Source of the DNA: Lunatimonas lonarensis
Lineage (GTDB): Bacteria; Bacteroidota; Bacteroidia; Cytophagales; Cyclobacteriaceae
Assembly: GCF_000390185.1 (NCBI RefSeq)
Contig: NZ_AQHR01000007.1
Location: 1 to 64,000 of the forward strand
Direction of reading: 5' to 3'
DNA length: 64,000 bases
Shown here: piece by piece, positions 16,898 through 26,219 of the stretch
Position numbering within the stretch: position 1 is the stretch's first letter
Layout: each line of letters starts with the position of its first letter
Notes under the pieces: model-generated
What the model saw: only the letters and a program-made list of their open reading frames with translations
Databases searched by the model: none
Told to the model about the DNA's origin: nothing
Made by a program: the position numbers and the translations under genes

Positions 16898-19087
16898 TTA
16901 CATCGTCCACCAATAGGTAAACTTAAGCGCAACCGAACGGTTCTTCACGTAAAAAGGAGCGGGAAGATAATTGTCGGTGAATACCAAAAACAGATCGGAT
17001 GCCGGTTTGAAACGCCACTGTAACCGAGTATTCAGGTTGATGTTGTTTATCTGCTCGTTATACTGGGCAAACGCCGTCAAAAACAGGGTGTTGGTGAAGG
17101 TGATGTCGGCCCGGGGTCCCACCAGCCAAAAAGAGGTACGTCCCCAAGGCTCTGGAAGGAGGATGTTGTTGTAATTTGCCGCCATGGACAACCCTACATA
17201 GGGTTGAAAGCGGTACCCTATTTCCCCCATCAGGTTGTATAGGTTCCCGTCGGCGTAGTACCCTCCGTACTGGGTGGATGCCGAATACGTGAAAAGGCTC
17301 TGCGGTTTTGAGATGTATTCTGCACCAAAATTGGACCAGCGATGGTCTGTAAGGGCAGCCAAGGTATTGCCGCTAAAGTTGGTCGGGTCAAAAGGAGCCT
17401 GTAGCAGGATCCGGTTGTATTCCCCAAAAACCGTAAAATCCGCCTGTGTTCTGAATCGGGTCGTGTAACCAAATCGGGTGATATGATCGGTTTGCTCCAC
17501 ATCCATATTATAATACAGGGAAGTATTCACCACCGGGCCATGGCGCAGGATGGTTTTGCTTTTTGGAAAAAACAGGTAGGCAAGGTTGGGATTCAATCGA
17601 TAGTACCCTACCCGTGGCACGAACCCAACCTCGGCAGTGTAGTCTGGTGATACGTATTCATGGCGCCAGCCTGCCGTCAGCGACCCCGATGAATACCGGA
17701 GATTGGCCGCATGAACCATCCCACTGCCTCCGGAGAGTGGGCTAAACGACTTAAGTGCCATCACCTTACCGGTCCATAGGTTGTTTGAGGTCGCAAGGTT
17801 ATACTCCACGCCAATGTTCCGATTGTAATCCGTGAACGTGGCCTGAATCGGTTCCGTGGTTGGTCCCGAATCAAAGACGGATTTATTGATCAGGATGATG
17901 CCAATATTCGAACGTTGGGCTACCCTTCGCTGAAGGGATACTACACTAAAGTTCTGGGCGGGAAGTCCTGTATCTTCGACAGCTCCGGTCTGCATGTTCA
18001 TCGCACCAATCCGCCAGTCCTTGTTGATCTTTCCGCTCAACCTGGCCCCAAATTGTATGGGTGCGTCCAATCCTATCCGGCGAGAAAAGAAAGGCCGGAT
18101 ATTTTCGTAACCGAAATTTGCGAATAGATCCCCATTTTCCAGAAAAAACTGGCGACGCTCGGGAAAAAACAGCTCAAAGCGATCCAAGTTTGTCAATTGA
18201 CGATCCACTTCCACTTGCGAAAAATCAGGATTAACAGTGAGGTCCAAATTCAGTGACGAGCTAACCGCAATTTTTGCATCCATACCAACCCTATTTTGGT
18301 AACGTGGATCGGCATTATTTTCAATATCATTGATGTAACCTCCCATCACGTAAGGGATGATGGAAATGTTCGCCCCAGCTTCGGGAGGGGGCTGATCCCA
18401 AATCAGTGATCCCGTGTAGGCTAGCGATGCGGAGGGAAACTGCCTGGGAACAGGTGCCCAACTGGACTTTTCGGTAGTCTTCAAGTCCAATCGGCTAAAG
18501 TTGATTCCCCATTCCCGGATACCCTTTTTGTACCGGATACTTTTAAACGGTATCGCTGCCTCCCAAATCCACTTATCATCGTAGTTTCTAACCTGTGAAA
18601 CCCACTTGTTGTCCCAACTCAGATCTACTCTTCCCCCCTCGTACATAATACCATCCCACTGGGCGCCCGCAGCATTCGCACCAAAGCTGAATCCGTTCGT
18701 TTGGTCATCGAAGGGATCCATAAAAAGCAGAAAATTGTCGTTTTTCCCGAACACGAAATCCCTCCGGAGTGACTCGACATAATACGGGCCTGGAACAGCG
18801 TGAAAATTGACAACCAGTATATACAGGTTTTGGTCGTCGTACGTCATACGTACATCGGTTCTAACCTGGGAAAAACTGGTGTCCATAGGTAAAATCATGA
18901 AAAAATCAGTGGCAACCTCAGCGTCTTCCCACCCCTGTTCGTCCATTACCCCATCCACTACGATAGGCGACGAAGATCGCTTGATAGGGAGTTGATAATT
19001 GGCATTAATCTTCTGTCCATACACAGGAAGCAAAAGGCAAATGAACCCCGACAGGAGTCCTATCCAAAAACGGTAACAAGCATTCAT
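16898..19087 (-). CDS. DUF5916 outer-membrane protein with CBM9-like N-terminal domain
   Basis: About 729 residues with a Sec signal peptide (MNACYRFW then a hydrophobic run ending VYGQ). The ATG at 19087 is preferred; an in-frame TTG lies five codons upstream. After the signal comes a family-9-like carbohydrate-binding domain (IVVDGVMDEQGW near residue 40, with LYILVV strand). The remainder is rich in alternating aromatic and polar strands ending in WRFKPASDLFLVFTDN and a final aromatic strand, typical of DUF5916 beta-barrels. The function of the family is not established; glycan binding at the outer membrane is a reasonable guess. It converges on the dioxygenase gene with a five-base gap. 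Confidence 0.85.
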   Translation of the reverse strand: MNACYRFWIGLLSGFICLLLPVYGQKINANYQLPIKRSSSPIVVDGVMDEQGWEDAEVATDFFMILPMDTSFSQVRTDVRMTYDDQNLYILVVNFHAVPGPYYVESLRRDFVFGKNDNFLLFMDPFDDQTNGFSFGANAAGAQWDGIMYEGGRVDLSWDNKWVSQVRNYDDKWIWEAAIPFKSIRYKKGIREWGINFSRLDLKTTEKSSWAPVPRQFPSASLAYTGSLIWDQPPPEAGANISIIPYVMGGYINDIENNADPRYQNRVGMDAKIAVSSSLNLDLTVNPDFSQVEVDRQLTNLDRFELFFPERRQFFLENGDLFANFGYENIRPFFSRRIGLDAPIQFGARLSGKINKDWRIGAMNMQTGAVEDTGLPAQNFSVVSLQRRVAQRSNIGIILINKSVFDSGPTTEPIQATFTDYNRNIGVEYNLATSNNLWTGKVMALKSFSPLSGGSGMVHAANLRYSSGSLTAGWRHEYVSPDYTAEVGFVPRVGYYRLNPNLAYLFFPKSKTILRHGPVVNTSLYYNMDVEQTDHITRFGYTTRFRTQADFTVFGEYNRILLQAPFDPTNFSGNTLAALTDHRWSNFGAEYISKPQSLFTYSASTQYGGYYADGNLYNLMGEIGYRFQPYVGLSMAANYNNILLPEPWGRTSFWLVGPRADITFTNTLFLTAFAQYNEQINNINLNTRLQWRFKPASDLFLVFTDNYLPAPFYVKNRSVALKFTYWWTM

Positions 19088-19288
19088 AAAATCAATTCCC
19101 AATCCATAAAAAGGAGCGCAAGTTTACTAATTTAACTGATAGCAAATGGCCAATTCGTAAAAATTAAACAAAGTTCTAAAAACGATGAGCGGTTGGCCAA
19201 ATGATTCAAATCAACGCAAATAGAAAAAAACCAGCGTAGAAAATCCGGCATATTATTTTTTCCGCTAAAATCGGTTTTGAGCGGAAAA

Positions 19289-20482
19289 TTAACTTTGTGT
19301 TACGGTTTGGCTAATCTGGCCGGTCTTCCTATGCTTCAGTATCAGTTTGTGGTCACCATTTGGCAGGATTTCCCGCTTGATCAGGTAATGCTCGTCGTCA
19401 TAAACCAAGAATCCGGCTTGCCCTTCCTCCTCTTCCTTACCTCTCCAAATCTCAAGGTTTACCGGCTCCCAACGTTTGGAGGCTGCGGATGCAAAGGCCG
19501 CATCTAGGATAGCATTCACAACGTAGCCGTCATAAAAGGTTTCCAGCGGCTCCCTTCCCTGCTCCATTGCATCAAACATATCGGTAAACATATGCGGATA
19601 CCCCAATTCATGGGCTTCGTCGCCAACTGGAAATAGCCATCCAGAGTCCGATTCAGCCTTTTCCGCTACATAGCCACCACCATTTCCAGTGGTAAACATT
19701 TCAAAACCAGTTCGTAAAAAGCTGTTTAACCAAACGGTACCTTCCGTACCCATGACCTCATCGCGGAGGTCCATGCCGCCACGGAATGTCCAGCTCACCT
19801 CAAACTGACCGATCGCACCATTGGCATACCTGACCAGGCCAATGGCATGATCCTCCGCATCAATGGGATGTACTTGGGTGTCTGCCCAGCACATTACCTC
19901 CAGCGGCCTGATGTCTTTTCCTATAAAATTCCTTCCAATTTCCACACAATGACAGCCCAAATCAATGATCGCCCCGCCACCGGACTTATCCTTATCCCAA
20001 AACCAATCACTGTGGGGACCGGGATGGGCCTCCCTGGACTTTGTCCACAGTATCCTTCCCAAGCTCCCAGATTGGACACTCTTCAATGCTTTCAAAAACT
20101 TAGGCGTATAACATAGATCCTCCAAGTAGCCGGCAAATATCCCTGCTCGCTCTACCGCCATAAGCATTTCCTTGGCCTCTTCGGCGGTACGGCCCAACGG
20201 CTTGGTGCATAAAACCGGCTTTCCGGCATCGGCACAAGCCAATACGGCTTCCATGTGCTGGTGATTGGGAAGGGCGATAAGAACGACGTCGGTTTCAGGG
20301 TGCTGTATAGCCTCACGCATATCTGCCGTATGGTAGGAAAGGCCATAATCGGTCGCAAAGCGCGCTGCATTGGAGGCTGTACGGGAGTATACTAAGTGGA
20401 TACGATCCACCCTACGCTGGGCGTGCAGCGAATCGGCATAAAATCGGGCTATAAACCCGGAACCAAGCATGGCTATCCTCAT
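19289..20482 (-). CDS. Gfo/Idh/MocA family oxidoreductase (cytoplasmic)
   Basis: A 397-residue sugar or cyclitol dehydrogenase homologue without export signal. The N-terminus [19 protein letters not shown] is a Rossmann nucleotide-binding start, and the family CTKPLG motif follows near residue 93. The catalytic-domain segment [16 protein letters not shown] near 180 resembles the GG-x3-D-x3-H pattern used for catalysis in the family. A tail of about 40 residues after the usual fold contains an unusual run of acidic residues (GKEEEEGQ). It lies 42 bases downstream of a phytanoyl-CoA dioxygenase gene, and the two probably form one unit. Substrate unknown. Confidence 0.9.
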   Translation of the reverse strand: MRIAMLGSGFIARFYADSLHAQRRVDRIHLVYSRTASNAARFATDYGLSYHTADMREAIQHPETDVVLIALPNHQHMEAVLACADAGKPVLCTKPLGRTAEEAKEMLMAVERAGIFAGYLEDLCYTPKFLKALKSVQSGSLGRILWTKSREAHPGPHSDWFWDKDKSGGGAIIDLGCHCVEIGRNFIGKDIRPLEVMCWADTQVHPIDAEDHAIGLVRYANGAIGQFEVSWTFRGGMDLRDEVMGTEGTVWLNSFLRTGFEMFTTGNGGGYVAEKAESDSGWLFPVGDEAHELGYPHMFTDMFDAMEQGREPLETFYDGYVVNAILDAAFASAASKRWEPVNLEIWRGKEEEEGQAGFLVYDDEHYLIKREILPNGDHKLILKHRKTGQISQTVTQS

Positions 20483-20524
20483 GGCAACTGGTAGTTTTGG
20501 GTTGGAATATGGAAAAAGGGGTGG

Positions 20525-21388
20525 CTAATTTACCTTTACATCTGACTCCCATCCGGTTTCCTTGAGTGCAGGATCCTTGTCTTTGGTCAGAAAGTCGGCT
20601 TTTGAAAGAGACTCGAAATCCCAGTCGGTCACCGCCTCGTCAGGTACAGTCTCCAGAGGGATTTTCCAGGCAGGTGAGGACTCGCTGTAGGCAATATTAT
20701 CCAACGTATTGTAACAGGCAATCAATGACCATCGCGGATGATTCGACAGATTGGCCTCAGAGCGGTGCAGAATGTTGCTGTGAAAAAATAAGGCATCCCC
20801 CGGCTGTAACTCACAGTACACCAATTCCATGGTTTTCAGGGCATTTTCTACCATGACCATATCCGCCCCTACCTGCTCCCCCGCAAAACCGTGGTTCAAC
20901 CGGCCCATTCGGTGGGATCCCCTGATAACCTGAAGGCAGCCATTTTCCTGGTTTGCCTCTGTCAGGGCAATCATCACGCTCATCATTTTATCCGGATATA
21001 TAAACTGGTTCTTGTACCAGTACCCGTAGTCCTGATGCCATTCCCATGCACCACCTACTTTGGGTTCCTTTTGCATTAGTTTGGAATGAAAATGGCAGAC
21101 GGGTGAGCTCCCACCCATCAACTGATGAACCCTAGAGACCATCTTTCGGGTACGGACCAAATAGCCAAATGGATCCTTGCCGGGAGTAAACCAAAGGGAA
21201 AGTCGCGTTTTTTTGCCGCTTTGGTCATTTAGGTCCATGGCATTCTTTCGCATGGCATCGTCCTCCAGCGCAACCCCATACAGCCGTTGGACTTCGGCTT
21301 CGGAGCAGAAATTACGGATGATCAGGAATCCGTCCTCCTGGTATCTCTCCAGTTCCTCGGCGGTAAATGGGTTGGTTGGGCTATTCAT
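20525..21388 (-). CDS. Phytanoyl-CoA dioxygenase family protein
   Basis: A 287-residue Fe(II)/2-oxoglutarate oxygenase homologue. The metal ligands appear as His118-x-Asp120 in WHQDYGYW and a distal His at about 208 in ILHRSEANLS; the Arg of the SHRMG segment near 159 lies in the usual fold. It is not closely similar to the other dioxygenase of this window in the motif regions. It precedes a cytoplasmic Gfo/Idh/MocA gene by 42 bases, so hydroxylation and oxidation of one compound is a reasonable inference. The pair is divergent from an unknown gene. Confidence 0.88.
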   Translation of the reverse strand: MNSPTNPFTAEELERYQEDGFLIIRNFCSEAEVQRLYGVALEDDAMRKNAMDLNDQSGKKTRLSLWFTPGKDPFGYLVRTRKMVSRVHQLMGGSSPVCHFHSKLMQKEPKVGGAWEWHQDYGYWYKNQFIYPDKMMSVMIALTEANQENGCLQVIRGSHRMGRLNHGFAGEQVGADMVMVENALKTMELVYCELQPGDALFFHSNILHRSEANLSNHPRWSLIACYNTLDNIAYSESSPAWKIPLETVPDEAVTDWDFESLSKADFLTKDKDPALKETGWESDVKVN

Positions 21389-21460
21389 TCGGTGTCAAAT
21401 CTAGTTTGAGTTAAAGATAATTAATATCCGTAGAATCCCAAACCTAGCCAGGGGATGATT

Positions 21461-21468
21461 TATATTTG
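21461..21468 (+). promoter_or_regulatory. TATATTTG box overlapping a GTG start codon
   Basis: TATATTTG fits the Bacteroidota -7 consensus exactly and its last base is the G of the GTG that opens the long frame at 21468. If it is used, the message starts downstream of that GTG and translation must start later, for example at the TTG at 21498. No good TTG at -33 was found. Confidence 0.35.
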
Positions 21469-22202
21469 TGGCTCTTTTACCAAACCAACGCCGTAGATTG
21501 ATCCATAAGCTGATATCCGAACCAAACACCCTCCGATTGTTAGATTTACTTGGCTGCCAAAAATGGCGCCATAGCTATGAAGAAGAGAAGCATCAGCTCC
21601 GATATCAATCGGAATACGGTGACCTGTTCTTTCGCTTGCCCATCCACCTGAACTTTGAGGAAAGAACTTCGAAGGGATCCTTCGTAACGTTAAATTACCT
21701 AATAGTAATTATCGAATCTGGGTTGGCTGCCCTTGGGTATTTTGAAGATAGCGATACGATACACCACAAGGTCTTCAGAGCCTACATGGTACGCAAGAAA
21801 CAAGGAAAAAGCCAACTAAAGTACCTAAAAACCAAAGGGAAATCAAGAGCAGGATCCCGCATTAGACTTGCCGAATCATTGCAGTTTTTTGAAGATATCA
21901 ACCAACAGCTTACCGAATATCAGAATACCTATCGTATAGACAAAATTGCCGTTTCCCTTTCCACCACGCTGGTTCCGTTCTTCTATGGTGCCAAAACCCG
22001 TCCACCGTTCGAAAAAACCGATCCAAGGCTTTTTCACATTCCGAGGCACATCGCTTCCTGTACCTACGAAAATTTGGAAAAAACCCGTACATTTCTTCGA
22101 ACGGGTGAGTTAAAATTTCCACTGGAGGCTTCCCCGGTAGTTCAAAAACTACTTCAGCAGCTTACAGCCTTCCAGCCAGACGCGGAAACCGAGGACTGGT
22201 GA
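21468..22202 (+). CDS. Conserved-looking protein of unknown function
   Basis: I do not recognise this 244-residue protein. It has no signal peptide or membrane segment. It is mixed alpha/beta with many basic residues in the middle (VRKKQGKSQLKYLKTKGKS, residues about 107-125) followed by a probable long helix (LAESLQFFEDINQQLTEY). The start is uncertain: no ATG occurs in the first 100 codons, GTG at 21468 gives the longest frame, and TTG at 21498 is the alternative because a promoter-like box overlaps the GTG. It is divergent from the dioxygenase gene and is followed after 87 bases by the L-2-hydroxyglutarate oxidase gene. Confidence 0.7.
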   Translation: MALLPNQRRRLIHKLISEPNTLRLLDLLGCQKWRHSYEEEKHQLRYQSEYGDLFFRLPIHLNFEERTSKGSFVTLNYLIVIIESGLAALGYFEDSDTIHHKVFRAYMVRKKQGKSQLKYLKTKGKSRAGSRIRLAESLQFFEDINQQLTEYQNTYRIDKIAVSLSTTLVPFFYGAKTRPPFEKTDPRLFHIPRHIASCTYENLEKTRTFLRTGELKFPLEASPVVQKLLQQLTAFQPDAETEDW

Positions 22203-22289
22203 TCGCAATCTTCGGCAAATTATGCCAGTAGCTTATTTTGATTGAATTCAAATCTCTATCTTTAACCCACAAATCAGGTAGAACCACTT

Positions 22290-23495
22290 ATGAAATATGA
22301 TATCGCCATCGTTGGAGGCGGGATAGTAGGATTAGCCACCGGGCTTAAGTTGAAAACCCAAGATCCGTCCCTTTCGGTCGTAGTTTTGGAAAAAGAAAAC
22401 CAAGTGGCCAAACACCAGACTGGAAACAACAGTGGGGTGATTCATTCCGGCCTATACTATAAGCCCGGAAGCCTCAAGGCAACCAATTGCATCAACGGTT
22501 ACCATCAGTTGGTACGCTTTTGTGAAGTAGAAAACATCCCTTTTGAGATCACCGGAAAAGTGGTGGTGGCGACCAAAAAGGAACAAATACCACTGCTAAA
22601 CGGACTCCTGGAAAGAGGTCTACAGAACGGGCTTACCGGCAGCCGGGCTATCACCTTGGACGAGCTTAGGGAGTACGAGCCCTATTGCAGCGGAGTGGCT
22701 GCCCTTCATATTCCGCAGACAGGTATCGTGGATTACAAGCGGGTGGCCGAGAAATACGCGGAGAAGTTTCAGTCGTTGGGCGGTGAACTATGCCTTGATC
22801 ATGAGGTAAAGGATATCCTTACCACACCCTCACAGGTGGAAATTATCCATAAACACGGCACCCTAGCCGCCAAACTGCTTGTGAACTGCGCCGGACTTTA
22901 TGCCGACAAAATCGCGGAAATGCAGCAAAAAAGCCCATTGAATATTCGGATCATTCCGTTTAGGGGAGAATACTACAAGATTAAGAAAGAACGGGAGTAC
23001 TTGGTTAAAGACCTGATATACCCCGTTCCGGATCCCAATTTCCCCTTTTTGGGTGTGCATTTCACGCGCATGGCCAAAGGTGGCGTGGAGGCAGGTCCAA
23101 ATGCAGTCCTTGCCTTTAAAAAAGAAGGGTACAAAAAATCGGATTTTAACCTCTCTGAATTTATGGGATCCGTTACCTGGCCTGGATTGCAGAAAGTTGC
23201 CAAAAAATACTGGAAAACCGGCCTGGGCGAATACAAACGATCATTCTCCAAATATGCATTTACCAAAGCACTTCAGGAACTCATCCCGGACATACAGGAT
23301 TCAGATCTGGTGGAAGGCGGTGCCGGCGTTAGGGCACAGGCCTGTGATAGAGAAGGAGGATTGATAGACGATTTTGTCATCATGGAAAACAGTGCATGCA
23401 TTCACGTACTTAACGCACCTTCGCCGGCGGCAACTTCCTCGCTGTCTATAGGTGAAACGGTCAGCAACTTGGCCCTGAAACGTCTAGGTCATTGA
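22290..23495 (+). CDS. lhgO: L-2-hydroxyglutarate oxidase
   Basis: A 401-residue FAD enzyme of the DAO fold that oxidises L-2-hydroxyglutarate to 2-oxoglutarate. The N-terminal dinucleotide motif is IVGGGIVGLATGLKL (residues 6-20), followed by the family segment KHQTGNNSGVIHSGLYY near 46-62 and the C-terminal GGAGVRAQACD near 347. Length and layout match LhgO proteins. A TATCTTTA element about 30 bases before the ATG partly fits the Bacteroidota -7 box. Its last 35 bases overlap the end of the convergent YheT gene if that gene is read on to its own stop. Confidence 0.93.
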   Translation: MKYDIAIVGGGIVGLATGLKLKTQDPSLSVVVLEKENQVAKHQTGNNSGVIHSGLYYKPGSLKATNCINGYHQLVRFCEVENIPFEITGKVVVATKKEQIPLLNGLLERGLQNGLTGSRAITLDELREYEPYCSGVAALHIPQTGIVDYKRVAEKYAEKFQSLGGELCLDHEVKDILTTPSQVEIIHKHGTLAAKLLVNCAGLYADKIAEMQQKSPLNIRIIPFRGEYYKIKKEREYLVKDLIYPVPDPNFPFLGVHFTRMAKGGVEAGPNAVLAFKKEGYKKSDFNLSEFMGSVTWPGLQKVAKKYWKTGLGEYKRSFSKYAFTKALQELIPDIQDSDLVEGGAGVRAQACDREGGLIDDFVIMENSACIHVLNAPSPAATSSLSIGETVSNLALKRLGH

Positions 23496-24447
23496 TAAAC
23501 TGCCAAACCCGTTCCTCTGCCCAAGTAGACGCTTGCCCTGCTCGGGTAAAACCTGTGTGGCCGCCCCGCCGGGGCATTTCCAAAAACAAGGAAGTAGATT
23601 TCTCCGCCAGGCGCATGGGGTAACAAAGACCCTCCAACAGTGGATCATTAATCGCGTTGATAATCAGCGTTGGAATCTGTATATGCGGCATCCACCTATC
23701 GGCGCTGACTGAATGATAAAAATCAGCCGCATCTTGGAACCCGTGGAGCTTTGCGGTGAAGTGAGTGTCAAACGTATCAAAATCCCTTACCCGTTCCAAC
23801 AAATCCAGGTCAATAAGGCCGGGAAATTGAAAGGCTTTAAGCCGCACCTTGGCTTTGAGCTTTCCCAAAAATCGGTTTCTATAAAATCGGTTTGACCTGT
23901 ATTTAAGCGTATTTGCACTGGCCGGCAGGTTACATGGGGTAGAGTATACTGCCGCAGCGCGAATCAAAGGTGAAAGACCACTACCCTCTTCCCCCAAGTA
24001 TTTAAGAGTTTGTGCTCCACCCATACTTATTCCACTCAAATACAACGATTTATAGGTATCCAATGAAAGCAAATAATTAATAACGGTACGAAGGTCGTTG
24101 GAGCAACCATGGTGATACAAAACAGGCAAATGATTCATCTCCCCACTGCATGATCGGTTATTCCAAACTACAACGTCAACGCCCTGCAGGTTAAAAAGCT
24201 TTGCCAAGCCCTTGGCGTAGTGACGGTCTGAGCTTCCCTCCAAACCGTGGGAAACAACCAATAGCCGCTCGGAGCCTATTACCGCCCAATCCAAATCCAA
24301 AAAATCTCCGTCGGGCGTATCTATCCGCTCCCGAAAATACCCCAAGCCCTGAACCTTTCGGAAAAGGCTCGGCAGGATCGTTTCAAAATGGGCATTAAGG
24401 TAATGTAATGGCGGTCCTTTATAGGAAGATTTACCAACAATAGGCAT
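23461..24447 (-). CDS. YheT-family alpha/beta hydrolase
   Basis: A 328-residue serine hydrolase homologue. VVSHGLEGSS near residue 68 is the oxyanion-hole HG segment, GISMGG near 140 is the nucleophile elbow, Asp in INAINDPLL near 267 and His in RGGHTGF near 297 complete the triad. YheT/EMB8-type proteins are esterase-like with unsettled substrates. I chose the ATG at 24447, which overlaps the TGA of the Hpt gene (TGATG), over a TTG one codon earlier. It is the last gene of a tight minus-strand set, BaiN-like flavoprotein, Hpt protein, YheT. Its 3' end overlaps the convergent lhgO by 35 bases. Confidence 0.9.
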   Translation of the reverse strand: MPIVGKSSYKGPPLHYLNAHFETILPSLFRKVQGLGYFRERIDTPDGDFLDLDWAVIGSERLLVVSHGLEGSSDRHYAKGLAKLFNLQGVDVVVWNNRSCSGEMNHLPVLYHHGCSNDLRTVINYLLSLDTYKSLYLSGISMGGAQTLKYLGEEGSGLSPLIRAAAVYSTPCNLPASANTLKYRSNRFYRNRFLGKLKAKVRLKAFQFPGLIDLDLLERVRDFDTFDTHFTAKLHGFQDAADFYHSVSADRWMPHIQIPTLIINAINDPLLEGLCYPMRLAEKSTSLFLEMPRRGGHTGFTRAGQASTWAEERVWQFINDLDVSGPSC

Positions 24448-24794
24448 CAAACAAATTTTTCCAGCTCCTCTTGAAGTTCATTAATAACCCCCATAAACGA
24501 ACGTAGATGGTCGGAAAAATCCTGATCCATCCCCCCGGCTGACATCAACCGTTTTCCATCACTCAAGGTTCTATTCAGCGTTTCCAACCCAAAAAGAAAT
24601 AAAGTCGGCTTAATTTTATGCCGAGCTTGACGGATCATATCCATATCTTTTAGCATGATGCCTTTTGCATAGGTATCCTGCAGCTCCCTGATAGCCACCT
24701 GGATTGCCTGAAATAGCTGGGTACGGAATTCTTCGTCCCCCTCTACCATTTCCTCTACTTTGTCATAATCAATGTGACGACCTATCGATTCCAT
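24447..24794 (-). CDS. Hpt-domain-like phosphotransfer protein
   Basis: A 115-residue helical protein resembling a stand-alone histidine phosphotransfer domain. The expected phosphorylated histidine is His59 in ARHKIKPTLFLFG, where the usual HxxKG becomes HKIKP, a variant I associate with Bacteroidota Hpt proteins. The start at 24794 (MESIGRHIDY) lies five bases after the stop of the upstream flavoprotein; a longer reading from further upstream would overlap it. Its stop overlaps the YheT ATG. No histidine kinase or response regulator gene is nearby, so its partners are elsewhere. The family call is moderately sure. Confidence 0.72.
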   Translation of the reverse strand: MESIGRHIDYDKVEEMVEGDEEFRTQLFQAIQVAIRELQDTYAKGIMLKDMDMIRQARHKIKPTLFLFGLETLNRTLSDGKRLMSAGGMDQDFSDHLRSFMGVINELQEELEKFV

Positions 24795-24799
24795 ACAAA

Positions 24800-26008
24800 T
24801 TATTGATTTACAGAGATGCCGGCAACGAATCCGGTACTCCAAGCGGCCTGAAAATTAAAACCACCGGTAATACCATCTACATCAATCACCTCCCCCGCGA
24901 AAAATACACCATTTACCAACCTGCTCTCCATGGTATCCGGCGAAATCTCGTCAAGACGTACACCTCCGGCTGTTACAAATTCCTCCTTAAAAGTTGTTTT
25001 ACCGTCGATCTCGATTGTAAATCTAAACAGATTTTCTAATAATCTATTGATTTGCTTTTTAGAAATTTGATGCCAAACAAGTCCGCTGTCGATTCCGGCT
25101 TGTTCGTTTAAAAATAACCATAACCTAGCCGGGATTTGAAATAAGGGATGGGCGCTGATTTTTCGTTTGGGATAACTTTCCCTGTACCCATGCAAAGCTA
25201 TCCTAAGCCCTTCTTCCGTAAACGTAGCATCCCACCGAATCTGCGCCCGAGCTCGATACATATGATCATGCAGCCACTGCGCCCCAAAGGCAGACAATTT
25301 CAATACAGCTGGACCACTAACACCCCAGTGTGTGATCAATAACGGCCCCATGTACTCCAATTTGGTTCCTTCAAGACGGATATGGGCATTTGGCATGGAA
25401 ATGCCGGGCAAGGATCGTAGGGGATCCTTCGGTGTATTAAACGTAAAAAGGGAAGGAATGGGATCAATAATGCGATGCCCCAAGGGCCTGATAAAATCAT
25501 AGCCACTGGATTTGGGATGACCACCGCTTGTGACGATGACACAATCCACTTGCTCTGAGTAACCATCGAATCCCAACTGAAAACCATGCCCCGACCGGAC
25601 GATGGATTTTACTTCCGTTTTGGTCTTGACTACCACCCCTACCTTACTTGCCTCACGCTTTAAAGCATCTATCACAGATTGGGAGCTATCGGATATCGGA
25701 AAAATGCGCCCGTCTGGCTCCACTTTAAGTTGTACACCCCTTGATTCAAACCAAGCAATTGTATCCGGAACTGAAAACTGCTGGAAAACACGTCGGAGAA
25801 ATTTCTCACCCCTGGGATAAAACTTCACCAGCTTGGAAATCTCGGGACATGAGTTCGTTACGTTACAGCGACCCCCGCCCGAAACCTTTACCTTTGACAA
25901 CAATTTGGAGGTCTTTTCAAAAATGGTAACGGAATTGCCCAAAGATGCCGCTTGAATGGCCGCAAAAAAGCCTGCAGCACCACCTCCGATCACTCCTATC
26001 CTACGCAT
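24800..26008 (-). CDS. BaiN/HI0933-family FAD-dependent oxidoreductase
   Basis: A 402-residue flavoprotein. The start at 26008 places the FAD motif RIGVIGGGAAGFFAAIQA right at the N-terminus; an in-frame ATG five codons earlier is less likely. The hallmark SGGGRCNVTN of the HI0933/YhiN group follows near residue 43, and VNGVFFAGEVIDVDGITGGFNFQ at the C-terminus closes the FAD site. Family members reduce or dehydrogenate unknown substrates; BaiN works on bile acids, which does not predict the substrate here. It heads the three-gene set with the Hpt and YheT genes. Confidence 0.9.
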   Translation of the reverse strand: MRRIGVIGGGAAGFFAAIQAASLGNSVTIFEKTSKLLSKVKVSGGGRCNVTNSCPEISKLVKFYPRGEKFLRRVFQQFSVPDTIAWFESRGVQLKVEPDGRIFPISDSSQSVIDALKREASKVGVVVKTKTEVKSIVRSGHGFQLGFDGYSEQVDCVIVTSGGHPKSSGYDFIRPLGHRIIDPIPSLFTFNTPKDPLRSLPGISMPNAHIRLEGTKLEYMGPLLITHWGVSGPAVLKLSAFGAQWLHDHMYRARAQIRWDATFTEEGLRIALHGYRESYPKRKISAHPLFQIPARLWLFLNEQAGIDSGLVWHQISKKQINRLLENLFRFTIEIDGKTTFKEEFVTAGGVRLDEISPDTMESRLVNGVFFAGEVIDVDGITGGFNFQAAWSTGFVAGISVNQ

Positions 26009-26219
26009 TTGCCAAAAATACAAATTAGGGACAGTTAAGATCTATTAACGTGAGAAAATAAAAAATCTATCCCAACTTTGTTGGATAATTATACCCAAGT
26101 AAATAGCTTAGACTATGAATAGCTGTTGATCCATGAATCAAAAGCAGAAAAGAAGGCTTCACCCGCAATTCAAGGGAATTCCTTCGGAACATATAGCGTT
26201 CTCTAAAAAAAAATACCAG

